The translations under genes and the position numbers were made by a program. A DNA stretch of 64,000 bases from Deinandra increscens subsp. villosa. Its lineage: Eukaryota; Streptophyta; Magnoliopsida; Asterales; Asteraceae. Shown here in pieces: positions 20,773-30,111 of the stretch. Under the pieces are notes generated by a model. That model worked only from the letters and a program-made list of their open reading frames with translations. It was not told where the DNA came from and made no database searches. The DNA is taken from contig JBCNJP010000006.1 in NCBI GenBank assembly GCA_039602395.1, positions 55,641,502 to 55,705,501 on the forward strand, written 5' to 3'. Position 1 is the stretch's first letter, and each line of letters begins with the position of its first letter.

Positions 20773-21611
20773 TGTTAGGGCTAATAATCCGGGATCCTGG
20801 CGGCAACTCAAATGGTTTGGTACCCTTATGCAAGTTCAGGATCCTGGCAGGTTCGAGCATCCTGAATTACAGTTATCAACTAACCCGTTTGTTTTTCCCA
20901 TGTGTCTTATTAATTGCAGGGTCAAAGAAACGTGTAGACAAGCCTAAAGACTCGGACAAATGATATAGAACGTGGACTAAGTGGTCCACAACGTTCATAT
21001 TGGCTTAGTTGGGAGAATCCCTAAAATACAGGACAATTGGTTATATTATTTCAGGATGCTCGCCAGAAGCTCAAAGGATCCTGAACTACAGTTATCGACT
21101 AACCGTTACAATTGTCCACGTGTCTTAATTGATTGCAGGTATTAAGGGACGTGTAAATGATGGCTAAAGACTCGGTCAAGGCTTTATGGGACGTGTTGTA
21201 ACTGACTCCAACGTTCACAAAGACTTGAAGACTCAATCCCTAGTTTTTAGCCTAGTTAGTTAATGCATTTTTGACTATTTAAACGAGCTCTAGGTCATTC
21301 ATTCAAGAGCACACACACACAACACACGATACTCGCTATCAAAACTCTCTGTAACACTTAGAATACGAGCTCATTTCACTTGTATCAAATACTTTCATCA
21401 TATAAAAGTTTTAGGAGGTAGGTACTTTGAACCGGCCCCCGAGGTTTTTTGCTAGGCTCCTTGAGGATTCTCAAGGATTCCTGGATTTTCCCTTGTTACA
21501 TCCTCGTGTCAACCTTTACATTTGCATTTTCATCTTTATTTTACATCAAACACTCTACCTCACTTACAAAGTTTGATCAACTAATTGCTTAGGCAGTTTT
21601 TGACCAAAACA
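20773..21611 (+). repeat. 3' LTR of the Tat-type element
   Basis: Same length as the 5' LTR. By eye only three substitutions separate them, at LTR positions near 11, 34 and about 650; all read G-to-A or C-to-T from the 5' to the 3' LTR. Confidence 0.95.
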
Positions 21612-21616
21612 GCTAT

Positions 21617-21733
21617 GATTTGTGAAGAAAAGGATGAGTTGGTGCAAGAAGTGAAGAAATGGAAGGATGAAGCAGAGGATACTGCTACTGATTTTCAAAA
21701 TTTGTTTGATAAGTCTAAAATCAAACTTGATTT
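21617..21733 (+). pseudogene. Copia-like gag, middle fragment (coiled coil)
   Basis: Continues the gag after the Tat-type insertion in the same frame: EEKDELVQEVKKWKDEAED..., a heptad-rich coiled coil. It is then cut by the TRIM at 21734. Confidence 0.8.
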
Positions 21734-22130
21734 TGTAACATCCCACATTGGTGGGGAGGGGAACTAAGCATGCCTTTATAAGGGTGTGGATACCTCCCCT
21801 ACCAAGACGCGTTTTAAATCCGTGAGGGGCGGATGCCTGAGGGCATGCCGGCTGCCAAAGCGGACAATATCTTGGTGCGACGGACCTGGGCTGTTACAGA
21901 TGGTATCAGAGCCGGTCGTCGGCCAGTGTGCCAGCGAGGACGCTGGTCCCCTAAGGGGGGAGGATTGTAACATCCCACATTGGTGGGGAGGGGAACTAAG
22001 CATGCCTTTATAAGGGTGTGGATACCTCCCCTACCAAGACGCGTTTTAAATCCGTGAGGGGCGGATAACTGAGGGCATGCCGGCTGCCAAAGCGGACAAT
22101 ATCTTGGTGCGACGGACCTGGGCTGTTACA
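21734..22130 (+). mobile_element. TRIM: 397-bp terminal-repeat retrotransposon in miniature
   Basis: Two 165-bp terminal repeats (21734-21898 and 21966-22130), TGTAACATCCCAC to CTGGGCTGTTACA, flank only 67 bp. The interior begins GATGGTATCAGAGCC (primer site) and ends AAGGGGGGAGGAT (polypurine tract). The duplication GATTT lies at 21729-21733 and 22131-22135. The repeats differ at two adjacent bases. Nothing is encoded. The sequence closely resembles a TRIM type I know from many flowering plants (TGTAACATCCCACATCGG start, TATAAGGGTGTGG, GACGCGTTTTAAA). Confidence 0.95.
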
Positions 22131-22135
22131 GATTT

Positions 22136-23636
22136 GCTTACAAAGAATGTTGAAGAATCAAATGCTCAAATCGAAGCATATCAAATTGACATGGAAAAGT
22201 TATTGGATGAAAAGCGAGAGTTGGTTAGTGTTAACAAAGTTCAGGCAGCAAATTTGGAAATTCAGAAGCGCAATGAGAATAAATTGCAGAAGGAGTTACA
22301 TGAAGGACTTGACAATCTTCGTATGCAAAAGTTTAAAACTCACAAAGTTGCGAAGCGATTGATTGCAAAAGAAAAGGAATTCGTTGAAGCTCAACAGCAA
22401 ATTTCTTATCTTAAAATTCAAGTTCTCGATGCTAATCGTTTACTCAACAATGTTTCAAATTCTCAAGTTTTCACATGTTTCTTAGCAAATGATGCTAATT
22501 TTGAGAAAATGTTTGATAAAACTGCATCACCCCCTGCTCATATCAAAGAAGCTTTCAAAGAAATGAAGGAACAGATTGACGAATTTGATTATTCAAAGGT
22601 TTCGTCATCTACTGCTGAGGATGAGAAAGTTGTGCCGAAGAAGAAAAACAAGAAGCATAAGAAAAAGAAGGAAAAAAAATTTGAGGTTTCTCCTGCACCT
22701 AAGTTTGTATCTGGTTCATCGTCTGCTGATAATGAGGAGTCAGTTTCTTCTAGTGACAAGCTTCAGTCTCAACCTGAGTTTGATGAAAAGATCTTTTATG
22801 ATCAAAAGAATGTCACCGAAGTAAAAGCTGAATTTTCTCGATTAGCAAAGAATGGACATTGTTCATCTGAGGAGAAGATTTCTGGAAAGCATGAAGGATT
22901 GGGTTTTCACGGGATGCAAAACAATGCTGAGAAGATTCCAGCATCATCGTCTCAAGATTTGAAGAAATTAAAAATGAAACAAGTGAAGAAGGAAGTTTTT
23001 CAAGCTGATAAAATTCAACCCGAGCGGTTTTATAAACTCAAGGGTTCGGATCAATTATTTTCTGACAAAGAATTTCCACTTCATTGTGTTGATGCTCGGA
23101 AGATTGCTGAGGTCTTTGTGAAAGCTACCATTTCTTCTGAAAGTTCTCAATCTCGAAGCCCTACATCCAAATGGGTACATGATCACAGGCATCAGGTATA
23201 TGATTCTCATTCTGATCATGTTCGAGATATTCATGTGGTTTCTTCGCAGGTACATCAAAGATGGGATAAAACCAAACGAATCTGTTATATTTGCCGTCGT
23301 CCAGGGCATATGGCAAAAGACTGTCTATCACCTGTTGATTCACCCCAAAGAATTCACAAGAAATCAGTTTTTGGTAAACCTGCCACACCAAAGTTCTTTG
23401 ATGAACAAGGCAGAGTTTTTGATGACGTTGAGCCTACATTCTTTCATAAACAAACACGTTTTGTTCCAATGTTTTCAAGGGTTCAAAGTGTAGGTTCATT
23501 ATCACAGTCACCTGTGATTGTTTCATCAAAAACTGAACTACCAAAACAACAGCAATGGAAACCTAAGATGGTTTCTAAACAAAACAAGGACACTGGTCGA
23601 CCAGAAGCGATTCGCTTCGGGTCATTTATGGACTAA
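22136..23636 (+). pseudogene. Copia-like gag, C-terminal part with second zinc knuckle
   Basis: A continuous frame resumes after the TRIM: a long coiled coil (EESNAQIEAYQIDMEKLLDE...), a Lys-rich tract (KKKNKKHKKKKEKK), a Ser-rich linker and a second zinc knuckle CYICRRPGHMAKDC near 23281-23322. It ends at TAA 23634-23636. Joined in concept with the upstream parts, gag would be about 1,090 residues, far longer than usual copia gag, and carries two CCHC knuckles about 600 residues apart. No protease or other enzyme motif follows. Confidence 0.85.
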
Positions 23637-25288
23637 TTAGTTTGACCAGTGTGCAGGTACTTCTAGAAGACCTATCGACGATTGCAACGTTGTTGATGGA
23701 GGAGTATTCTGCTTAATTTAAATTTTCATGATAAATTTTTTTAACCTGCAACTTTTCAGAATTCAAATCTGCAAATTATCCGTGTTGATTGATCACTTTT
23801 CTTTGTTTACAAGTTTCTCTCAAAAATACCAAAAATAGAGTCTTGTTTTTGTGTAAAATGAAAATCCAAAAACAGAGTTTTCATTTTAAGGGGGAGAATT
23901 GTAAGTAAGGGGGAGTAATTGAGAAAATGCATGTTATGGGGAGAAGGTGAATACATGCCAAATATATAAAATTGTGAGAAATTGATCATTGGGATTGATG
24001 GTACATTGGCTTACGTATCTGACGCATGAATAGAGTAGATGAAAGAGCTATAAGATCATTGTTTGATATGCTTGGTAGGCTCGGCAAATCAGAAAGTATT
24101 CAGATGCGATATACATTAAATACTAATGCTTGATCATGTGGATAACATCTTGATGCATATTTCATGACACAAAAAGAAACATAAGTGTGAAAGTCAAAAT
24201 GAGAAGTCACTGTGTATACATGTGTTCATTTTGCAAAGATTTAAACTTGTTTAATTTTCTCTTTATTTTTTCAAACGATCAGACTTTCTCTGCGTATCAA
24301 AAGATCGACCTGATCGTTGTTCGTTTGAAATTCTGCTTTATTTTCTTTGGTGTTTCGTATAACTCATCGGACTTTCTCTGCGTGTACGGGAGTACCGACC
24401 TGATTGTTGTTGGGTTATACAATTTCAACTTGTTTTATTTTCTTATTTTGTTAAATCCGAGGCCTTATCTGCGTATCGAAAGATCGACCTTAAGGTAGAC
24501 GATTTAACGTTCTTATTTCTTTTTGCCTGGAACACAGTTGACGATATCATTAAAATATTATGCATTGTGAAAAATCACAAGTGCTGTCACACAAAAGAAA
24601 AAGAAAAGAAAAGCTGAAAATGTCTGTTTATGTCTGATAGTGTGGGATACACTGGTCAAAGCAAATCTAATCAATACCTGAACATAGCCAGATGTTATGA
24701 GTATGATTCTGCCTGAGTTTAAGTTGGACAAATTATACCAGCAATCAGCATGACTTATGTGCTTCGATTAATTGAAATTGAAGTGCAGTTCAGTGCGTTA
24801 TGTTCAATATGATCCCATATAGTGATCTTTCTCATACCAAAAATAGTGTTTGTTTCTGTATTGCAATTTCATTTCATTTCAGAAAAGATCAAAAAGATTT
24901 TCAGTGTGTTTTAGCATAAACTTTGAAAAACCAAAAAAAATTTAATTCTGCTTTATTTTTGATATGATCAACACGTGATACAAATCAACTTTCAAAATCA
25001 TATCTTGGAGTCTCGAAGAGACGTTTTGCGCCAAGATTATTTAAATGTTTGAGCAGGTTACTATGTGCAAGATATCACAACTTCAAGTCTTCTGAAGCTG
25101 TTGATAAACGACCAGAGATACACGAAAGATCATCAAAGTATTCAAGATCAAGTTACGATTGAGTTGGGGAGGAGTTTGTTTGAAGATTTATTTCTTTGGA
25201 CGAACGGATTCTACACTTGAGGGGGAGCTTGGTTGAAGATACAAAGTTGATGATATAGAAGAGATACTGCACACGACGAGGGGGAGTT
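23637..25288 (+). other. 3' noncoding region of the gag-only copia element
   Basis: About 1.65 kb without a coding frame where pol would lie in an autonomous element. It contains three tandem stem-loops (24270-24508) and four GGGGGAG purine tracts at 23889, 23909, 25221 and 25280, the last being the polypurine tract next to the 3' LTR. Confidence 0.8.
24270..24508 (+). other. Three tandem hairpins with conserved loops and covarying stems
   Basis: Hairpin 1: TTCAAACG (24270-24277) pairs with CGTTTGAA (24322-24329), and ATCAG (24278) with CTGAT (24310). Hairpin 2: GTATAAC (24357-24363) pairs with GTTATAC (24414-24420), and ATCGG with CTGAT using one G-U pair. Hairpin 3: GTTAAATC (24450-24457) pairs with GATTTAAC (24501-24508), and CCTTA with TAAGG. 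The apical parts share TCTGCGTATCRAAAGATCGACC (hairpins 1 and 3) or a variant (hairpin 2), while the stems differ in sequence but still pair. That pattern fits selection on RNA structure. No known family is recognised. Confidence 0.75.
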
Positions 25289-25637
25289 TGTTGATACATG
25301 ATATGTGTGTCGTGTGAAGTATCAAGCAAGATCAAGATCAAGTCAAACTAGGTCTGGCCGAACTAGGTCCGAACCTGAAGTTCGGACTGGCCGAACCTGA
25401 GGTTCAGCCGAAGCTCGGTCAACCAGTATATATAGAGGTTTGGTCTTTGTAATTGGGAGACTTCTGAACATACGAGATCTGTTAAGTGTGTGTTTCTGAG
25501 TGTATATTCTCTGAGTCTGTATCTGAGTGTCTACTGGTTGTAATTGTTCTTCATTGATCAATAAATCAATCGGTTAATTACGTTTCGATATCCGATTAGC
25601 TAGATCGAGTAGACGATCCGATGCTCACGCATTTTCA
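25289..25637 (+). repeat. 3' LTR of the gag-only copia element
   Basis: Preceded by GAGGGGGAGTT. Same 349-bp length as the 5' LTR, with 11 visible substitutions. Confidence 0.93.
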
Positions 25638-25642
25638 TGAAT

Positions 25643-26920
25643 TGATGACAATGTCCGGCTAATTTCTTTTGTGATTACTTTGGGTGAAAGGTTAGTGATT
25701 TCTGGTTTTACTCTAGGGTTCTAATCGCTTGGATAGAATTAATGATTTGTGACAATCTATGGTTCCTGTGTTTGTTTGATTAATTGATTCTGATTATTTA
25801 TCGTATACGTACCCCCCGCTCTCGGACTACCTCTTTGAGCATAGCTCTAGGACTATACTTAGTATGTGCAAAATAGATCATTGTTTGGGTTGGTTAAACA
25901 AGAACACAATCATGTCTATGTGACTTCTAGGTTAGATTCCCACATAAAGAAACTGGTAATTCACTAATCTGGATTCTAAAGTGATCACCTTTTGGTAATA
26001 TAAGAACTCAGTCAATTGTTAGCTAGCAAATTTGTGTTAGTTAATCTAGTTAATTAGAAGTAACCAATTCAATCAAACAGCTAAGTGGCATTTAGGTTTA
26101 ATCTAGTTTGGTAATTAATCAATTAACTAATAATCACGCATTCGCTTGGTTCGATACCTTAGTTTGCCCTACTACAATTTATGTTAGGTATTTGTAGCAG
26201 TCTCGACAAACTGTTATCACTGGTCGGACCGGTTAGACCGGCCGGTTCAACCAGTTAGGGGATTTTAATATATATTTTTATAGAATTGCTAAAATACAAT
26301 TTTAATCCACTAAAAAATAATACCAAATATGTACTCCACAAGAAAATATAAGTTTTAAAATTCACAAATAATAAAAATTAACAATAAAGTATACAAATAT
26401 AATAAAATTAATTCAAAAAAAAATAAAAATAAGAAAAACGGACCGGTTTAACAGGTCAAAACTGGCAAGTTGAAAGTGGGCCGGTTATATCCAAAAAACC
26501 GGACAGTAAAAAACCGGCATGATAACCGGGTCGCGGTTGAACCGGTCGAACCCGCCAGTTCGAACCGGTTTGTAAAACATTGTTTGTTACTTGTTAGTTA
26601 ACTTACTTGCCTAATAAGTCACGTAAGCTTAGGAACATGAATAAGAAAAACTGTATCAAAGACCGTCCCCCGGGTTGTCACATCCGAGTCGGATCGGGTT
26701 GTGTCATTGTCATCATACTCTCCTTCTTAAAAAAAAACTAGTCCTCAAGTTTGCCTCTTGCCTCAAACCACTAGGATCAAATGGAACCATCTTACGTCTC
26801 TTGTTTAATTGGCATTTAGCCTCACGTAAGTGCCATTTGAACGACCATTTTCTTTAGGTTCAGTTGTATCGGTCGACTTCACGTAAGTGCCATTTGAACG
26901 GGCGGGTCCCGGGTGTATTT
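25643..26920. other. Old locus sequence with repeat remnants
   Basis: No gene recognised. 26120-26215 (CGCATTCGCTTGGTTCGATACC...) resembles the end region of some gypsy LTRs. 26220-26580 is bounded by ACCGGTT-rich inverted motifs and looks like a decayed foldback or MITE. A CTCACGTAAGTGCCATTTGAACG segment recurs at about 26820 and 26879. Confidence 0.35.
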
Positions 26921-29584
26921 TGTCACACCCCCAAAATTAACCACTAACGGAGTTCATACCGTTAAGGGGTGCGACTAGACCAGGACCACAACCATTAGTT
27001 ACAAATACTAAACGAATCAGAGTAAAGTCCAAATGTTCATAAATAAAACAGTTTCAAAAGTTACGCAGCGGAATGTAAACATAATTATCTTAGCACTAGC
27101 CACGTGCTTTACAAATCATTGTTTCAAATCAAAATCCCCAGTTAGTTTAATGAAATTAAGAGTCTTCACGTGCCATGCCAACCTGCTCCGGATACTCTTC
27201 AGCGATCTGCAAAAGTTTAAACCACGCAAGTGTCAACCTAACGGTTGGTGAGTTCACAGTGGGCTTGTCACGCAGTGGCCCGGTATCAACATATATTTAT
27301 TCGTGAAAACGATGCTTTGTAATGACCAAAATCATAGTATCGTGGTTTAGTAAAAATATTGTCCGTAACCTACGTTATCGGGTATGTTCTAGTTTTGTAT
27401 AGTTAAAGTGCTCAACCGATATCGCGGGTAGCTAATCCGTTGTTCCATGCACTAAGGAAGTTTGTACCAAAGCTGACCATAAATTATTGTAGTGGTCGTG
27501 CCATCTGTACTGCGGACCTACGTCATCGCGGATTTGCCTCCCCCGTGTCCTCTCGGGATCACGGTCAGATAGGCTGATATTGTACCTCCGTGCACTCCCC
27601 GTGCCACGGGGCGGAGTTTGTCAAACTCCAGTAGATCTACCCAACATCCCCTCGCTTTACAATTAATGGTACAATTTAGTTGAGGACTTTTAAGTTTTCA
27701 AGGCATCCTTAGAAATCATGTGATATCATGTGGTTTAGACTTTAACCTACACTAGCCATATTAAAACAGTTTACCGGATTCTCATGAATCTCAAAAGTGT
27801 TTTTAGTTTCGTTTCAGAAATAGTTGTTTAAGAAATTCTCAAGTGCTTCCCATAAAGCACTTCAAGTTCATCAAGTGGGTGCCGAGCACTCCAAGTTTTC
27901 ACGTTCATCAGGGAGGTGCCTAGCACTCTCAAGTTTGTCAGCATTGTTTTACTTTTAGTTATTCGGTGTGACCCAAACGGGTTCACGGTAATCGGGTTAG
28001 TGACACTCACCTTTGTTTGCTCGGCTAGACTTGCTTAATTATCCTTGAATTGATTTCCTAATGAAGACCTATAATTCATTTAGGTCTTATATATTAGTCT
28101 TGTGTCTAATTTATTTCAAACAACGTTCACTATGGCCCATAACATAGCACGTTAGACTAAGACACGACATATCGACACACGACACCGATGGTTGATCGTA
28201 AACAAGGGTTCATACACATCAGAAATCAAACATGTATCATCATAGCATAATCATGTAAGTCATGGCATAACATTCAAGTAAATTGCACAAGTTTAGATTC
28301 TGGTCACAGTTTCGCTAGCCTAGTTTCGCTAGGCAGTTTCGCTGTGTGCACGGGCAGCACTTTCGCTAGGCAATGCCCGTTGACACAGTTTCGCTAGGCT
28401 AGTTTCGCTAGCCTAGTTTCGCCCGAAACTGGTTTGAACTTTCGTTCAGGGAATTTCGCTCGGTAGATTCGCTCGAGCTGGTCTGGTTGGTTTACCCGGC
28501 GACACTATAGTTTCGCTACATAGTGTCGCTGGATGAAGATATACATAATTTCGCTGGACAGTTTCGCCCAGAGAACACGACAGTTTCGCTGGTCGCGAAA
28601 AACATACGGATCAGCCTAAAAATCAACCTAACAGCTTCAATACTTCATGCAATTCATTGTTTAGCATACATAGGCATTTACCAACATCAAACAACAAGTT
28701 TTTAACACCTTATTCATGCATATTCATCATCAAATCACCAAAATACATTTAAAACCCTAAAATGTCTAAAATGGCATAAATCTCTATCATGGTTGGATTT
28801 CATACGTAAAGTTATCAACTTTATGGTAGATCTAGCATTCCTAAGCATTCCTACAGAAGATCTAATGATAACACAGAGATTTAGGCATGCTTTATGAAGA
28901 AACACATAGAAAAGCATAAAAATGGTGGTTTTGGGACTCACGGTTCGATCTCCAAGCTTGATGGATGATGGTTCGGGGCTGAGATCTCGATGGCTCGGTG
29001 TGAATCTCGACTGACCAGATTTCCAGAGGTGTGTGTGTGTGTTTTGGAGAGAATGGTGCAACAAAATGAGGCAACTAGGGTTTTATGTTATTATATATCA
29101 GGGCCTAGTTTCGCTGGCAGTTTCGCTGGCCAAGCGAAACTGGCTCTGATCACAAGTGAGCCAACAGGCTGCCGGGCGACATTATAGTTTCGCCCGGTAG
29201 TTTCGCTGGTTACCCAAAAGTGGTCAGTTTTCACATAATCAAGGATTTACAATTTGTCATGCTATTCATAGTACTAAATCATGTATTTAAATCACATTGC
29301 ACATAGTGACATCAATAAATGAACACATAACACATATGGGCGGGTTTGGTGATCAACCAAAGGTCGTGGACGTATTCGGCCTAGTTAAGTATTAGTTACT
29401 AAGTTAACACTTATAACGTAACTAACGGAGTTTGTCTAACGAAAGTAAACCTTGAAATTCCCGGATGTCACATCATCCCCTTGTAATTGGAATTTTCGTC
29501 CCGAAAATTATTCTAGCGCCGTAGTGTTCGCAGCATCAGCTGTCGTCGCTGGGGAAAGAAAGCAAAAGTTTTAGGGTCGTCACA
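26921..29584 (-). repeat. 3' LTR of the Tekay-type element
   Basis: Bounded by TGTCACACCCCC and GGGTCGTCACA on the plus strand. Several one-base indels and a 31-34 base shorter motif array distinguish it from the other LTR. It contains the TTTCGC array and a (GT)n run near 29030. Confidence 0.95.
28308..28600. repeat. TTTCGC(T/C) motif array in the LTR
   Basis: About twelve copies of TTTCGC in roughly 290 bp, most as AGTTTCGCTAG, with a further four direct and one inverted copy at 29105-29215. Spacing is irregular and some copies form small inverted repeats (TTTCGCCCGAAAC). Confidence 0.85.
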
Positions 29585-29619
29585 TCCTCCTCCTGTTACA
29601 GGAATTTTGGTCCCCAAAA

Positions 29620-30111
29620 TTAAATCATACCTTGAGTTTCCGTGGACGTTTGCTCGAACAAGTGAGGATACTTTTTCTTCATTTGATCCTCTCGTTCCCA
29701 AGTATATTCAGTTCCACGCTTTGAGTTCCATCGCACCTTGACGATCGGAATCTTGCTACGTTTGAGGGCTTTCTCCTCGCGTCCCATGATTTCTACCGGT
29801 TGCTCGATAAATCTCAGATGTTCGTCGATTTCCAATTCCTCCAGAGGAATTATTTCGATGTCTTCAGCCAGACATTTCTTTAGATTCGAAACGTGAAACA
29901 CGTTGTGAACTCCATCGAGTTCAGCAGGGAGTTGCAATCGATAGGCCACCGGGCCTACTTCCCCAATAATTTCAAACGGACCGATGTAGCGAGGATTTAA
30001 CTTTCCACGCTTCCCGAAGCGTATCACTCCTTTCCAGGGAGATACCTTCAACAATACTTTGTCACCCACCTCAAACTTTAGAGGTTTTCGGCGTTTGTCG
30101 GCATAACTCTT
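29620..30111 (-). pseudogene. Integrase C-terminus and chromodomain (Tekay-type element)
   Basis: In the same frame as the pol segment upstream but separated from it by an in-frame TAA (near 30109). Seen are the GPY/F-like module (VGDKVLLKVSPWKGVIRFGKR ..., IGPFEIIGEVGPVAYRL) and, at the C-terminus, IPIVKVRWNSKRGTEYTWER, a typical chromodomain core in the Tekay lineage. Such chromodomains bind modified histone tails and guide integration to heterochromatin. The stop sits between the catalytic integrase part and this module. Confidence 0.88.

Larger units (their letters stand above)
12464..21611 (+). mobile_element. Ty3/gypsy retrotransposon, Tat-type, nested and young
   Basis: LTRs of 839 bp each (12464-13302 and 20773-21611) are flanked by GCTAT (12459-12463 and 21612-21616) inside the copia gag. 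The order gag, protease, reverse transcriptase, RNase H, second archaeal-type RNase H, integrase is characteristic of the Tat lineage. By eye the LTRs differ at only three positions. The coding region carries two in-frame UAG codons (15015 and 16083) and one frame break near 16630-16640. About 1.4 kb of noncoding DNA with duplications lies between integrase and the 3' LTR. Confidence 0.95.
9914..25637 (+). mobile_element. Gag-only (non-autonomous) copia-like LTR retrotransposon, twice interrupted
   Basis: Two 349-bp LTRs (9914-10262 and 25289-25637) are flanked by the duplication TGAAT (9909-9913 and 25638-25642). After the 5' LTR comes an initiator-tRNA-Met type primer site. A very long gag frame is split by a Tat-type gypsy element (12464-21611) and a TRIM (21734-22130). 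Removing both with their duplications leaves about 6.17 kb. No protease, integrase, reverse transcriptase or RNase H is encoded; instead about 1.65 kb of noncoding DNA with structured repeats and four GGGGGAG tracts precedes the 3' LTR. By eye the LTRs differ at 11 of 349 positions, so this host element is older than its guests. The gag type and multiple purine tracts resemble the SIRE-like copia group, but this is inference. Confidence 0.9.

Noticed and set aside
21734..22130. Cassandra-type TRIM carrying 5S rRNA sequence
   Set aside because: AACTAAGCATGCC loosely recalls the 5S A-box region, but the rest of the 5S sequence is absent; it fits a different TRIM type.
26675..26857. 60-codon frame near the Tekay-type insertion
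   Set aside because: Low-complexity, overlaps a repeated CACGTAAGTGCCATTTGAACG segment, no known domain.
28420..28575. TTTCGCCC copies as E2F binding sites in the Tekay-type LTR
   Set aside because: They fit the loose WTTSSCSS consensus, but most array members (TTTCGCTA) do not, so the array is not explained by E2F.
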